Source: Actinacidiphila bryophytorum (lineage in GTDB: Bacteria; Actinomycetota; Actinomycetes; Streptomycetales; Streptomycetaceae). Taken from it: a stretch of 64,000 bases of DNA. Under the pieces are notes generated by a model. The model saw only the letters and a program-made list of their open reading frames with translations. It was not told where the DNA came from and did no database searches. Made by a program: the position numbers and the translations under genes. The number at the start of each line of letters is the position of its first letter. Within the stretch, counting starts at the first letter, position 1. The stretch is taken from positions 186,001 through 250,000 of the forward strand of contig NZ_JAFFIX010000007.1 in NCBI RefSeq assembly GCF_016916835.1, written 5' to 3'. Below are positions 53,374 through 63,414 of this stretch, in pieces.

Positions 53374-54498
53374 ATGTCCACCTACCAGCTCTTCCTCAAC
53401 GGCACCGCGGTCGACGCGGCCTTCTACGACGCGGTCTCGACGCTGGAGGTCGAGGAGAACGCGCTGCTGCCCGACGCCCTGCGCCTGGTGCTGCCGGTCA
53501 CCGCGGACAAGGGGGAGCTGACCCGCGTCGCCGAGGACCGGCTCGGGCCGTTCGCCAACGTGGCGGTCGTGGCGACCCCGGACGACGCGCCGCCGCAGTG
53601 CATCTTCGACGGCTACGTCCTGTCCCACAAGGTGCAGCTGCACGCGGGCGTCACGTCCTCCTCCGTCGAAATCTGGGCGCAGGACGCCTCGGTGCTGATG
53701 CGCCGTGAGGAGCACGTACGGGAGTGGCGGGGCATGACGGACGGAGCTGTGGCCGGGCAGGTCTTCGACACCTACGACTTCACGTCGGCGCCGGAGAACA
53801 CCAAGGACGACTCGCCCGCGCACACCGAGGACGGCCACACGCTGATGCAGCGCGGCTGCGACCTGGACTTCCTGCGCCGCCTCGCCCGCCGTTCCGGCCG
53901 CTGGTGCCGGGTGGTCTGCGGCGGCGAACCGGGGAAGTACACCGGCTACTTCGCGGTGCCCGACCTGTCGGGCGACCCGGTGGCCACGATCCATCTCAAC
54001 GACCCGCGGCTCGCCCAGGTCGCCGCGCTGGACTTCCACTGGGACGCCTCCCGCCCGACCAGTGTGGCCGCCCGGCAGGCGGCACTTGCCGACCCCGACC
54101 CGGGCGGGGTGGTGGCGGACACCGCAGACAGCGGCCTGCCGCTGCTCGGGCCGCGCGGCCTGCGCGCTTTCGCGGGCCGGGAGACCAAGGTGCTGCTGAC
54201 CGCACCGGGCGACGACGCGCAACTGCCGGGGCGGGCGCGGGCGCTGCTGCGCGAGGCGGGCTGGTTCACCGGCTGCGAAGGGGTGGCGGACATGGCCAGG
54301 CTCAAGTGGGTGCTGCGGGTCGGGCAGGTGGTCGGGGTGGCCGGGGTCGGCTCGCTGCTGTCGGGCCGCTACCTGGTCACCGGTGTGCGGCACGCGATCT
54401 CGGCGCAGAACCACACGATGGCCTTCACCCTTGCGGGCAACGCGATCGGCGCGCCCGCACCCTCCGGCGGCGGCCTCCTCGCGGCGGTGGCTCTGTGA
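53374..54498 (+). CDS. gp27-like hub protein (phage late control D / VgrG N-terminal type)
   Basis: The 374-residue protein matches the hub that joins tube and spike: MSTYQLFLNGTAVDAAFYDA, VEIWAQDASVLMRREEHVRE, TLMQRGCDLDFLRRLARRSG and a C-terminal VTGVRHAISAQNHTMAFTLA. Four tandem beta modules are expected, as in T4 gp27. It begins 15 bases after the LysM-like gene. A short tandem duplication of GGTCCGCGCGCCCGGCAC follows the stop, between this gene and the spike-base gene. Confidence 0.9.
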   Translation: MSTYQLFLNGTAVDAAFYDAVSTLEVEENALLPDALRLVLPVTADKGELTRVAEDRLGPFANVAVVATPDDAPPQCIFDGYVLSHKVQLHAGVTSSSVEIWAQDASVLMRREEHVREWRGMTDGAVAGQVFDTYDFTSAPENTKDDSPAHTEDGHTLMQRGCDLDFLRRLARRSGRWCRVVCGGEPGKYTGYFAVPDLSGDPVATIHLNDPRLAQVAALDFHWDASRPTSVAARQAALADPDPGGVVADTADSGLPLLGPRGLRAFAGRETKVLLTAPGDDAQLPGRARALLREAGWFTGCEGVADMARLKWVLRVGQVVGVAGVGSLLSGRYLVTGVRHAISAQNHTMAFTLAGNAIGAPAPSGGGLLAAVAL

Positions 54499-54556
54499 GC
54501 GCGAAGCGGTCCGCGCGCCCGGCACGGTCCGCGCGCCCGGCACGGCAGGTGGCGCC

Positions 54557-55078
54557 ATGAGCTTCCCCATGGACCGCGAGCTGCTGCAGGACCTCGCCGA
54601 CGCGCTGCGGAACCGCTTCTACGGCAAATACCGCGGCACGGTGACCGAGGTGGACGCGGCCACCCTGCGGATCAGGGCGACCGTGCCCGCGGTGCTCGGC
54701 GCGACCCCGACCGGCTGGTGCCTGCCCTGCGTGCCGTACGCCGGTCCCGACGTCGGGATGTTCTTCGTGCCCGACGTCGGGGCGGCGGTGTGGATCGAGT
54801 TCGAGGGCGGGGACGTCTCGCTGCCGGTCTGGGTGGGCTGCTTCTGGCGGTCGGGCGAGCTGCCGGCGGACGCCTCGCCCGCGGTGCGCGGGATCGTCAC
54901 CGGCGCACCGCACCGGCTGCTGTTCGACGACGACTCGGCCGAGGTGACGCTGGCCGACGCGAACGACAACACCGTCAGCCTGGACGCGTCCGGCGTCACC
55001 CAGGCGCGGGGGTCGCAGAAGGTCGTGCTGAGCGACTCGTCGGTGAGCTTCAACGACGGTGCCATGGAGGTGAGCTGA
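54557..55078 (+). CDS. gp5/VgrG-type OB-fold baseplate protein V (spike base)
   Basis: The 173-residue protein has an OB-fold: GKYRGTVTEVDAATLRIRAT, WCLPCVPYAGPDVGMFFVPD and VGAAVWIEFEGGDVSLPVWV. A short C-terminal beta-helix-like repeat follows (EVTLADANDNTVSLDASGVT). Trimers form the spike shaft under the hub. No lysozyme domain is fused, which fits an intracellular or host-directed device rather than a phage. The ATG was chosen over the longer frame, which lies inside the hub gene. Confidence 0.9.
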   Translation: MSFPMDRELLQDLADALRNRFYGKYRGTVTEVDAATLRIRATVPAVLGATPTGWCLPCVPYAGPDVGMFFVPDVGAAVWIEFEGGDVSLPVWVGCFWRSGELPADASPAVRGIVTGAPHRLLFDDDSAEVTLADANDNTVSLDASGVTQARGSQKVVLSDSSVSFNDGAMEVS

Positions 55079-55079
55079 G

Positions 55080-55406
55080 TTGGGCGGCCTGCTGACCACG
55101 GACTCCGTGCTGACCTGCCCGCACGGCGGGCAGGTCAGTGCGATCCCGTCGCTGGGGAGGGTCCGGCTCGGCAATGCGCCGGTGGTGCTGGCCACGGACA
55201 CCTTCCTGGTGTCGGGGTGCGCCTTCACACCGGTCGTACTGCATCCGTGCGTGCTGATCTCATGGCAGGCCCCCGCGACGCGCAGCAGTTCCACCGCGGC
55301 CGCCGCGCTGACGTTCGACAGCGTCGGCTTCTGCCTCGCGGCGGACGGCGCGGTGCAGGGCAGTGTGCTGATCCATGCGGCCGACACCGCCGTCGAGGGG
55401 CTGTGA
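55080..55406 (+). CDS. Small spike-tip candidate (PAAR-like/DUF4280 type)
   Basis: The 108-residue protein has CPHGGQVSAIPSLGRVRLGN near its N-terminus, FLVSGCAF, LHPCVLISWQAPATR and GFCLAADGAVQGSVLIHAAD. The spaced Cys and His residues could bind a metal, as in PAAR tips, and its position directly after the spike base fits. Start TTG with GGAGGTGA upstream. A true PAAR motif is not obvious, so the assignment is by position and character. Confidence 0.72.
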   Translation: MGGLLTTDSVLTCPHGGQVSAIPSLGRVRLGNAPVVLATDTFLVSGCAFTPVVLHPCVLISWQAPATRSSSTAAAALTFDSVGFCLAADGAVQGSVLIHAADTAVEGL

Positions 55407-55807
55407 GCGGCATGCGGCGCGACGATCCCGCCTTCCCCTTCCGCGTCATCGCGGGCTCCCACCGGCCGCAGTCGGCCGACTATCCGGCGCATGTCGACCA
55501 GTTGCTGCGGCAACTGCTGCTGACCGACCCGGGCGAGCGGGTGTGCCTGCCCGAATTCGGCTGCGGGCTGCGCCGGCTGGTCTTCGCCCCGCAGTCCGAG
55601 GCGCTGGAGGCGACGGTGCGCATGCAGGTCACGCACGGGGTGCAGAGCTGGCTCGCCGACCAGGTGCAGCTGACGGGCGTGGCCGTGCAGGCCGGGGCGA
55701 GTGCTGACGCCTCCCTCGGCCTGGCCGAGGGCGAGCTGCTGGTCTCGCTGGAGTACGTGCTGGTGGACACGGGCGGCCCGCGCCGCCTCGACGTGAAGGT
55801 GCCCTGA
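55403..55807 (+). CDS. gp25-like baseplate wedge protein (GPW_gp25)
   Basis: The 134-residue baseplate wedge protein has DYPAHVDQLLRQLLLTDPGE followed by RVCLPEFGCGLRRLVFAP. The EFG motif is the hallmark of gp25. VSLEYVLVDTGGPRRLDVKV closes it. It links the sheath to the baseplate. The GTG at 55403 overlaps the previous stop as GTGA; the ATG at 55412 is an alternative with a better-spaced GAGGGG. Confidence 0.92.
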   Translation: MSGMRRDDPAFPFRVIAGSHRPQSADYPAHVDQLLRQLLLTDPGERVCLPEFGCGLRRLVFAPQSEALEATVRMQVTHGVQSWLADQVQLTGVAVQAGASADASLGLAEGELLVSLEYVLVDTGGPRRLDVKVP

Positions 55808-55808
55808 C

Positions 55809-58286
55809 ATGGCCGACCGGCTCGCCGCGCTGCTGGCCCACGGCACGCTCAACGGGATCGACTTCGTGGAGATCGCCGACGACACGCAGACCGCCCTGGT
55901 CGTGCACTTCCTCACCACGGTCCCGGTGGCGGGCACGCTGGCCGGGGCGACGGCGGTGACGATCACGGGCGGGGAGAGCGTACCCACCGTGCCCGTCGCG
56001 AGACCCGCCGGCGGGCCGTCCGACTGGTCCACCGACGACGCCGGCCGCCCGCTGCTGCGCCTGCGCACGGCCTTCCCCGGGGACTTCTCCACCTACCGGC
56101 TCCGCATCGCCTCCCCCGCGCTCGACCCCTATTACGCAGAGGCCGCCTTCAGCTTCAAGGCCCGCTGCCCCTCGGAGCTGGACTGCCGCTGCGCTCCGCA
56201 GCCGTGCCCTGCCGAGGCGGAGCCGCCGCAGCCGCCCGTCGACTACCTCGCCAAGGACTTCCTGAGCCTGAAGCAGGCGCTCCTCGAACACAGCGCGGCA
56301 GCCCACCCGGGCTGGGTGGAGCGCTCGGCCGCCGACCTGGGCATGACGCTGCTGGAACTGCTCGCGGCGACCGGCGACGACCTGAGCTATCTGCAGGACC
56401 GGATCGCCGCGGAGGCGACGCTGCCGACGGCGACGCAGCGCCGCTCCGTGGTCAGGCACGCCCGCCTGGTCGACTACGAGCCCCGGCCCGCGACCAGCGC
56501 ACGCGTACTGGTGCAGGTGGACGTCGCGTCCGGCCCGCTGCCCGCGGGCACCCTGCTCTCGGCGACGGCCCCGGACGGCGGAGCGGTCTGGTTCGAGCTG
56601 GGCGAGGGCATGGTCGACGCGCAGACCGGAGCACTCGACGACACCCCGCTGACCGTCGACCGGCGGTGGAACGCCCGCGACCGCACCAAGGACGACTGGA
56701 ACATCCGCCCCTACCTGTGGGACGACGGCGACCGCTGCCTGCCCGCGGGCTCCACGTCGATGTGGGTCGAAGGGCACGGCTTCGGCTTCCCGGTCGCCGA
56801 CAGCCGTACGGGCGCCCCGGGCACGGCCCTGCTCGTCGACACCGCGGGCGAGCAGACGTACGACCCGCCGGTGCGCGAAGTCGTGCACCTGACCCAGGCG
56901 GTGGAGCAGACCGACCCGCTGCTCGGCTCGCCCGTCACCCTGCTGTGCTGGTCGCCGCAGGAGGCGCTGGCGTACGACCACGACCTGGCCCGTACCCACC
57001 TGGCGGGGAACCTGCTGCCCGCGACGGAGGGGCGCAGGCACACCGAGCGCTTCGCGATCGCCGGGCCGGACGGCGCGGTCCCTGCGGTCCCTGCGGGCAC
57101 GGCGGCGGCGGTGGCCAGGACCGGGCCGAACGCGTCGTGCGCCGACCCGCGGCTCGTCCACTCCTGCACCCTCACCCGCGGCCGGCTCGCCTGGCTCACC
57201 GACCCGAGCACGGCGAAGGCGACGGCTACGGACGAGCCGCGGCCACTGCCGGAGATTCACCTGCGGGAGACGGCCTCCGACGGCGGACCGGGCCGTACAT
57301 GGCGCTGGCGGCGCCGGCTGCTGGACGCGGCGCCCTTCGAGCCCGCCTTCACCGTGGACCCCGTCCGCTACACCGACCTGCGCACCGGCATCGCGTACCA
57401 GGGCGGCGGCGCGCCGCTGTGGGAGTACGACGGCGACGACGCGGACACCGTACGGCTGGGTGACGGCGTCTTCGGCGAACGGCCCGCGCCGGGAACGGTC
57501 TTCGAGGTGACCTACCGGGTCAGCGACGGGGCGCGCGGTGCCCTCGCGGCCGACACGGTCACGGGAGTCGACCCGGCGATGGCCGGGGTGCTGCTCTCCG
57601 CGACCAACCCCTTCCCCGCCACGGGCGCCGCCGATGCCGAGCCGCTCGACGACGTGCGCAGGCTCGCCCCGTACGCCTTCCGCGCACGGCAGTTGCGTGC
57701 GGTACGGCCCGAGGACTACGACGCGGCGGCCGAGGAGCTGGACTGGGTGCTGGACGCGGGTACGGACTTCCGCTGGACGGGCAGCTGGCTGACCGTCTTC
57801 ACCACGGCGCAGCCGCGCCGCGCGCAGGCCGCGGGACCGGCCGAGCGCGCCGGGCTGCTGGCACTGCTGAACCGGCGGCGCACCGCGGGCTACGAGGTGT
57901 ACGGGCCGCAGCCGCGTCACGCCGACCTGGACCTGGTCGTGACGGTCTGCGCGCAGCCCTGGGCCTTCCGCGGTGAGGTCGCGGCGGCCGTCGCGGCGGA
58001 ACTGGGCACAGGGGCGCGGGCCGACGGTCAGCCGGCCTTCTTCGCGCCGGGCAGGTTCCGGTTCGGCGCACCGCTGGAGCGAAGCGCCGTCGAGGTCGCC
58101 GCGCAGCGCGCCGCGGGGGTCGGCGGGGTGGTCTCGGTCCGCTACCGCAGGCGCGGTCACACGCCCGGCTTCGTACCCATGCCGCCCGCCGTGGCGGTGG
58201 GCGGCGACGAGATCGTCCGGGTGGACGGCGACCCGGCCGCGCCCGCGCGCGGTTCGCTGCGGATCGTCGTGGAGGGGGGCAGGTGA
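55809..58286 (+). CDS. Baseplate J-type protein 1 (large wedge)
   Basis: The 825-residue baseplate protein has an N-terminal beta region with cysteine-rich insert (CPSELDCRCAPQPCPAEAEP). The baseplate-J helical part follows with YLAKDFLSLKQALLEHSAAA, DLGMTLLELLAATGDDLSYL and QDRIAAEATLPTATQRRSVV. A beta-sandwich with LPAGTLLSAT and a C-terminal GD..FGERPAPGTVFEVTYR region complete it. In T4 this is the gp6 role: it forms the ring that triggers sheath contraction. The ATG follows the gp25 stop by one base. Confidence 0.9.
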   Translation: MADRLAALLAHGTLNGIDFVEIADDTQTALVVHFLTTVPVAGTLAGATAVTITGGESVPTVPVARPAGGPSDWSTDDAGRPLLRLRTAFPGDFSTYRLRIASPALDPYYAEAAFSFKARCPSELDCRCAPQPCPAEAEPPQPPVDYLAKDFLSLKQALLEHSAAAHPGWVERSAADLGMTLLELLAATGDDLSYLQDRIAAEATLPTATQRRSVVRHARLVDYEPRPATSARVLVQVDVASGPLPAGTLLSATAPDGGAVWFELGEGMVDAQTGALDDTPLTVDRRWNARDRTKDDWNIRPYLWDDGDRCLPAGSTSMWVEGHGFGFPVADSRTGAPGTALLVDTAGEQTYDPPVREVVHLTQAVEQTDPLLGSPVTLLCWSPQEALAYDHDLARTHLAGNLLPATEGRRHTERFAIAGPDGAVPAVPAGTAAAVARTGPNASCADPRLVHSCTLTRGRLAWLTDPSTAKATATDEPRPLPEIHLRETASDGGPGRTWRWRRRLLDAAPFEPAFTVDPVRYTDLRTGIAYQGGGAPLWEYDGDDADTVRLGDGVFGERPAPGTVFEVTYRVSDGARGALAADTVTGVDPAMAGVLLSATNPFPATGAADAEPLDDVRRLAPYAFRARQLRAVRPEDYDAAAEELDWVLDAGTDFRWTGSWLTVFTTAQPRRAQAAGPAERAGLLALLNRRRTAGYEVYGPQPRHADLDLVVTVCAQPWAFRGEVAAAVAAELGTGARADGQPAFFAPGRFRFGAPLERSAVEVAAQRAAGVGGVVSVRYRRRGHTPGFVPMPPAVAVGGDEIVRVDGDPAAPARGSLRIVVEGGR

Positions 58287-60820
58287 GCCGCGAAGGACGC
58301 TGCGCGTGCGAGGCCCGTACGGGCGGGGACCAGGCCGGCTGCCGCTGCCGGCCTTCCGCGGGCTGCCCCCGGCCGGTCGTGAACCCGGCCGGGCTGCCCG
58401 CGCTGTCGTACCGCCTGGGGGACTTCGCCTCCTTCCGGCGGGCGATGCTGCATCCGCGCGCGGGCGAACGGGAGCTGGCCGCCTGGCAGCCGGGGGCGGC
58501 GGGCGACTTCGCGACGCAGGTGGTGGACTGGTGGGCGTACGTCGCCGAGGTGCTGGACTTCTACTCCGAGCGGATCGCCAACTCCTCCTACCTGCGCACC
58601 GCGGAGCTGCCCGAGCACGTCAACCGCCTGGTGTCGCTGCTCGGCCACCGGCCGCGCCCGGCGATCGGCGCCACCGGTGTGCTGGCGGCGCTCGCGGGCA
58701 GGCCGGGGCCTGTTGCGCTCCCCGCCGGATTCGCGGTGCTGTCCAAGGCCGTGCCGGGCATCGACCCGCAGACGTACGAGCTGGGCGCCGCGGTCACCTT
58801 CGCCGAGCCGACCAGTGTGCCGGCCCCGCTCACCGGGGACACCGCTGCCGGCGACGGCGGCCCGCCACCGGGCGCACCGCCGGGTGCCGCGGAACCGCCC
58901 GCGCAGGGACGGCTGCTGGTGCGCGGCGGCGTCCTGGTCAAGGGCAGGCCGTCGGCTGTCGCGGTCGGCGACCGGCTGCTGCTGCTCCCGCGCGACTGGG
59001 CGCCGAAGAAGAACTCCGGGGCCGCGGTCGTCACCGTGACGGCGCTGCTCCAGGAAAGGGACCCGCACCGGCGGGTCAACACCCGTGTGGTGCTGAGCGG
59101 TACGAGCGGAGTCCCGGCCACTGCCGAGGCCGCCGGCTACCGCCTGCTGCGGCACACCTCGGTCCACCACCTGGCCACCATGCCGGCCGGTGCGCCGGTG
59201 ATCGGCAAGCCCGCGGGCACGCCCGGCCCCGACCAGTGGAAGCTGGTGCTGGACGGCACCGCGCGGGCGCTGCGCGCGGGCGAACCGCTCCTCGTCGACA
59301 CCCCCGACAAGGGCGCGACGATGCTGCGCCTGGACACCTACGAGGAAGTCGTCTGGATCGCCAACGGCACGGCCGCGGATCCGCCGGCGCCGCCGGGCGC
59401 CGGGACTCCCCCGATCCCGCTGGTGGTCGCCCGGCTCACCGTCACCTCCGACGGTACGGACCCGAGCGCCGTCTACGGCAGCAGCAATCCGGCGCTGACG
59501 GTGCGTTCCGCGTGGTCGCCGGTCGGGGCACTGCTGGACACGCCCGTCGCCGCCCTGGCCGCCGCGCCCGCGGCCGTCACCCTTGCCGCCGCACCCGCCG
59601 CGGCGCCCGGCCGCCCGCGGCCCGCGCTGCTGGAGGACGCCCGGGGGAACGGCGCGGCAGTGGTGGCGACGCCCGAGTCCGGCAGCAGCCGGGTCGCGCT
59701 CGGCCCGGTGGGCGCGGCGGGCACGGGCGCACAGGCGGGCGGCACGCTCGTCCCGCCGCTGCGGCTGCTGTGGGACCTCTTCCCGGTCAGCAGGGGCGCC
59801 ACCGTGCCCGCCGAGGTCGTCGGGGTCGGCGACGCGGGCCTGGCGGAACAGGACTTCGTCCTGCAGCGCAGCCCCGTGACGTACCTGCCCGGCGGGTCCC
59901 GCTCGGGCGAGGGCTACTCCAGCACGGTCGAGCTGGCGGTGGACGGGGTCCGCTGGACGGAAGTGCCGATGCTGTACGGCAGGGGACCCGGCGAGCGGGT
60001 CTTCGTCACCCGGGAGGACGAGCAGGGCCGCACCCACGTCATGACCGGCGACGGGGTGCACGGGGCACGCCTGCGTACGGGCGCGGTCGTCACCGCGACC
60101 TACCGGGTGGGCGCCGGCGCCGCCGTACCGCCCGCCGGGTCGCTCACGCAGATCCGCACGCCGGTGGACAACCTCGTCGCCGTACGCAATCCCGTGCCGC
60201 CGGGCGGCGGTTGCGACGCCGACCCGCCGGACCGGGTCCGCGTGGACGGGCCGCGGTCGGTCCTGACCTTCGGACGGGCCGTCTCAGGGGACGACTACGA
60301 GGCGGTCGCCGCCCGGGCGCCCGGGGTGACCCGCGCGGCTGCCACCTGGTCCTGGGACCCGCTCCAGCAGCGCGCCCTGGTGCGGGTGTTCGTCGGTGAC
60401 GACGACGCCGCTCTCGCCTCGGCCCGTGCCGCGCTGCGTGCCGCCGCCGACCCGAACCGGCCGCTGACCGTGCTGCCCGCGGTCCGCCGGGCGGTGCGCC
60501 TGCGCCTCGGTCTGCGGCTGGACCCGGCGTACGAGGCGGACCCGGTGCTGTCCCGGCTGCGCTCGGCGCTGCTCGATCCGCCGGGCGGACTGTTCGCGCC
60601 GGGTGTGCTCGGGCTCGGCGAGGTGCTGTACCGCAGCCGGATCGAGGAGTGCTGCACGGTGCCGGGTGTGCTCGCGGTGCACGGGCTGCGGCTGCGGACG
60701 GCCCACGGCACCGCGGGGAGTGCGGGGCCGGCGGGCGGGACGCGGTTCGCGCCCGGCGAGGGTGCCTTTTTCGACCTGGCGGCCGACCGGCTGACAGTGA
60801 AAGCGGAGGAGGACCGATGA
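58283..60820 (+). CDS. Baseplate J-type protein 2 (putative baseplate assembly protein)
   Basis: The 845-residue protein begins with a Cys-rich segment (CACEARTGGDQAGCRCRPSA). Then come LSYRLGDFASFRRAMLHPRA, VDWWAYVAEVLDFYSERIAN and SSYLRTAELPEHVNRLVSLL, which parallel the J-type helix region of its upstream neighbour. A C-terminal part (VRVDGPRSVLTFGRAVSGDD YEAVAARAPGV) is typical of baseplate assembly proteins. The GTG overlaps the previous stop (GTGA). Two adjacent J-type proteins probably pair as a gp6-like heterodimer. Confidence 0.88.
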   Translation: MSREGRCACEARTGGDQAGCRCRPSAGCPRPVVNPAGLPALSYRLGDFASFRRAMLHPRAGERELAAWQPGAAGDFATQVVDWWAYVAEVLDFYSERIANSSYLRTAELPEHVNRLVSLLGHRPRPAIGATGVLAALAGRPGPVALPAGFAVLSKAVPGIDPQTYELGAAVTFAEPTSVPAPLTGDTAAGDGGPPPGAPPGAAEPPAQGRLLVRGGVLVKGRPSAVAVGDRLLLLPRDWAPKKNSGAAVVTVTALLQERDPHRRVNTRVVLSGTSGVPATAEAAGYRLLRHTSVHHLATMPAGAPVIGKPAGTPGPDQWKLVLDGTARALRAGEPLLVDTPDKGATMLRLDTYEEVVWIANGTAADPPAPPGAGTPPIPLVVARLTVTSDGTDPSAVYGSSNPALTVRSAWSPVGALLDTPVAALAAAPAAVTLAAAPAAAPGRPRPALLEDARGNGAAVVATPESGSSRVALGPVGAAGTGAQAGGTLVPPLRLLWDLFPVSRGATVPAEVVGVGDAGLAEQDFVLQRSPVTYLPGGSRSGEGYSSTVELAVDGVRWTEVPMLYGRGPGERVFVTREDEQGRTHVMTGDGVHGARLRTGAVVTATYRVGAGAAVPPAGSLTQIRTPVDNLVAVRNPVPPGGGCDADPPDRVRVDGPRSVLTFGRAVSGDDYEAVAARAPGVTRAAATWSWDPLQQRALVRVFVGDDDAALASARAALRAAADPNRPLTVLPAVRRAVRLRLGLRLDPAYEADPVLSRLRSALLDPPGGLFAPGVLGLGEVLYRSRIEECCTVPGVLAVHGLRLRTAHGTAGSAGPAGGTRFAPGEGAFFDLAADRLTVKAEEDR

Positions 60821-63414
60821 GCGCGACCGGAACCGCGGAGGCCGCGGGCCAGGACCTGCCGGTGGCCGACGGTTTCGAGGAGGCCGCCGCGGCGAAGCTG
60901 TGGGCGCTGCTGCCCGCGGTGCACCGGGCGGCCGACAGCGCGGACCCGGACCTGCCGGGGCCGCTGCGCGAGCTGCTGGACCGGATCGCCTGCCAGGTGG
61001 CGGTGCTGCGCCGCGGCCTTGACCGGCTCTGGGAGAACCAGTCGGTCGAGACCTGCGACGACTGGGTGCTGCCGTATCTGGCCGACCTGCTCGGCACCAG
61101 CCTGGTGGCGTCGATGGACGCGCGCGGCCGGCGGCTGGACGTGGCCAACACCATCGACTACCGCCGGCGCAAGGGCACCGTCGGCCTGCTCGAACAGCTC
61201 GCCGCCGACGTGACCGGCTGGGAATGCCGGGTGGTGGAGTTCTTCCGGGTCCTGGGCCGCACCCGGCATTCGCTCGACCCGGAGATCGGCCGGCCCGCCG
61301 ACGACGCCGACCCGCCGGCCGTGCGCCGGCTGCAGGAGGTGAGCGGCCTGGTCGGCGCGCTCACCGGCACTCCGCAGGGGGGCTTCGCCGACCTGCGCAG
61401 TGTGGTCGGCGCCCGCCAGAGCGGCGGCCCCTTCGACGAGTTCCACCACAGCGCCGACGTGCGGCGCGGCAAGGGCGCGCTCGGGCGGTACGGCATTCCC
61501 GAGGTCGGGGTGTTCCTGTGGCGGGGAGCCGTACTCGCGGTGGACCGGGCCACACCGGTGCCGGTGGCCGGCTGCCCCGGGCACTACTGCTTCGACCCGA
61601 CGGGTCGCCGGATCGCCCTGTGGCAGGCGGGCGACCGCCCGGCGACCGGTTTCGGCGAACGCTGGACGCCACTGGCCGCCTGGCAGGTCCCGGGGCCGCT
61701 GACCGAGGAGATGTACCGGGCCGCGGGCCGCAGTTCACCGCCGGACGCCGCAGGGAGTGGCTCTGCGCCTCTGGACGCCGGCACTTTCTGGCCGGGTTCG
61801 CTCGCGGTACGGCGCTCTGCCGGTGGCGGCCTGCTGCCGCAGGGCCAGGTGGAGGTATGGCCGCAGGTCGGGCGTTTCGCGGTGGGTCCCGAGGCCGGCG
61901 AGGTCGAAGTGGGCTACCACTACGGCCTGTTCTCGCGGATCGGCGCGGGCCCGTACGACCGCCGCGTGCTCGGTGTGCCGCCGGTGGCCGACCCGCTGCC
62001 GGTCGCCGAGGTGGCGGGCGGTGCGGCGGGCGCGCTGCGGGCGGCGCTTGCGGACCTGGACGGCACCGGCACGGTGGTCGTCACCGACGGGCTGACCAGC
62101 ACCGCCGTGGCCGACGTCGGCTCGGCCGACGCACCGCTGGCCGACGTGGTGGTACGGGCGGCGGGCGCGGTACGCGCGGTGGTGCGGCTGGACGACAGCG
62201 GTGGTCCCTGGGTCTTCCACGGCAGCCCGCCGGGTGCGGAACCGTCGGCCCGGCTGCGGCTCGAAGGCCTGCTGCTGTCGGGCCAGGACATCGTGCTGCG
62301 CGGCGGTTTCGCCGACGTCGCCCTGGCGTGCTGCACCGTCGACCCGGGAACGGGCGGCGAGCTGTGCGAGCCCCCGACCATGTGGCAGCCGAGTGCGGAC
62401 GGGCGTGACCTGCGGGCCGGCCGGGTCTGGGTCGAGGGCACGGTACGGAGGCTGACGCTCGACCGCTGCGTGACCGGCCCGCTGCGCGAGCGCGGCGGCG
62501 GAACGGTCGAGACGCTGTGCGCGGCCGACTCCGTGATCCAGGCGGTGCCGAGCGACACGGGCGGCGCCCTGCGCCCCGAGGCGGTCTTCGATCCGGACGG
62601 CCTGCTGCGGCTGCTGCGCGACCGGCGCGACGCGCTGACCGCGTGGCTGCACGGGCGGTTGGGTCCTGCGGCGGCCGTCGTGGACGCCCACGAAGACGGC
62701 GCGGCCGTCGCGGCAGACGACCTCGCCGCGGTGGTCGCCGCACTGAACCATGTGCTCGCCGCGCCGATCTGGGACGCCGTGCGCTTCGCCGGCCGCGCCG
62801 TCCCCGCGTCGCTGGCCGCGGCGGCCGGGGCGGGACCTGCGGGCGCCGACCTCTTCCGGCTCAACCGCGCCCTGCTGGCGGCCGCCTTCCCGCTCGAACT
62901 CCTCGATGCCGCGCTCGCGTTCGGCGACGGCGTGGCCTGCGTCGAGCGCTGCACGGTGATCGGCGCGGGCCACCTGCACCGGCTGGAGGCGAGCGAGTCG
63001 ATCCTGGACGGCCCCGTGCGGGTCGCCGACCCGCAGAGCGGCTGCGTACGCTTCAGCGCCTGGTCCAGCGGCAGTACGCTGCCGCGCCGCTATGAGAGCG
63101 TCGAGATCGCCCCCGGCGCCCCGCTCTTCGCCAGCCGCCGCTTCGGCGAGGCCGGTTACGCGCAACTGGCCGACAACGCCGACGCCCTGGTCGTCTCCGC
63201 CGACGGTGCGGGGCGGCCCGCCATCCGCTCCGGCAGCCGGGAGGGCTCGGAGATGGGCGCCTTCTGCCGGGTCGGCAGCGCGGTCAAGGAGCGCTCCTTG
63301 CTGATCAAGTACCGGGAGTACCTGCCCGTCGGCCTCACCCCGGTCCTCGTCCCCATGCCCGCGCCGGACGCCGACGGGCAGACCCTGAGAGGCAGAGCAT
63401 GGCCACCGATGTGA
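60817..63414 (+). CDS. Phage tail protein I-like baseplate protein with beta-rich C-terminus
   Basis: The 865-residue protein's N-terminal 140 residues carry the tail protein I signature: LRELLDRIACQVAVLRRGLD RLWENQS, CDDWVLPYLADLLGTSLVAS, VANTIDYRRRKGTVGLLEQL and DVTGWECRVVEF. This is the gp7/gp53-like wedge. The rest is beta-rich. A late stretch (VERCTVIGAGHLHRLEASES ILDGPVRVADPQSGCVRFS) looks like beta-helix rungs. The ATG overlaps the previous stop, and its own 3' end overlaps the next gene by 16 bases. Confidence 0.86.
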   Translation: MSATGTAEAAGQDLPVADGFEEAAAAKLWALLPAVHRAADSADPDLPGPLRELLDRIACQVAVLRRGLDRLWENQSVETCDDWVLPYLADLLGTSLVASMDARGRRLDVANTIDYRRRKGTVGLLEQLAADVTGWECRVVEFFRVLGRTRHSLDPEIGRPADDADPPAVRRLQEVSGLVGALTGTPQGGFADLRSVVGARQSGGPFDEFHHSADVRRGKGALGRYGIPEVGVFLWRGAVLAVDRATPVPVAGCPGHYCFDPTGRRIALWQAGDRPATGFGERWTPLAAWQVPGPLTEEMYRAAGRSSPPDAAGSGSAPLDAGTFWPGSLAVRRSAGGGLLPQGQVEVWPQVGRFAVGPEAGEVEVGYHYGLFSRIGAGPYDRRVLGVPPVADPLPVAEVAGGAAGALRAALADLDGTGTVVVTDGLTSTAVADVGSADAPLADVVVRAAGAVRAVVRLDDSGGPWVFHGSPPGAEPSARLRLEGLLLSGQDIVLRGGFADVALACCTVDPGTGGELCEPPTMWQPSADGRDLRAGRVWVEGTVRRLTLDRCVTGPLRERGGGTVETLCAADSVIQAVPSDTGGALRPEAVFDPDGLLRLLRDRRDALTAWLHGRLGPAAAVVDAHEDGAAVAADDLAAVVAALNHVLAAPIWDAVRFAGRAVPASLAAAAGAGPAGADLFRLNRALLAAAFPLELLDAALAFGDGVACVERCTVIGAGHLHRLEASESILDGPVRVADPQSGCVRFSAWSSGSTLPRRYESVEIAPGAPLFASRRFGEAGYAQLADNADALVVSADGAGRPAIRSGSREGSEMGAFCRVGSAVKERSLLIKYREYLPVGLTPVLVPMPAPDADGQTLRGRAWPPM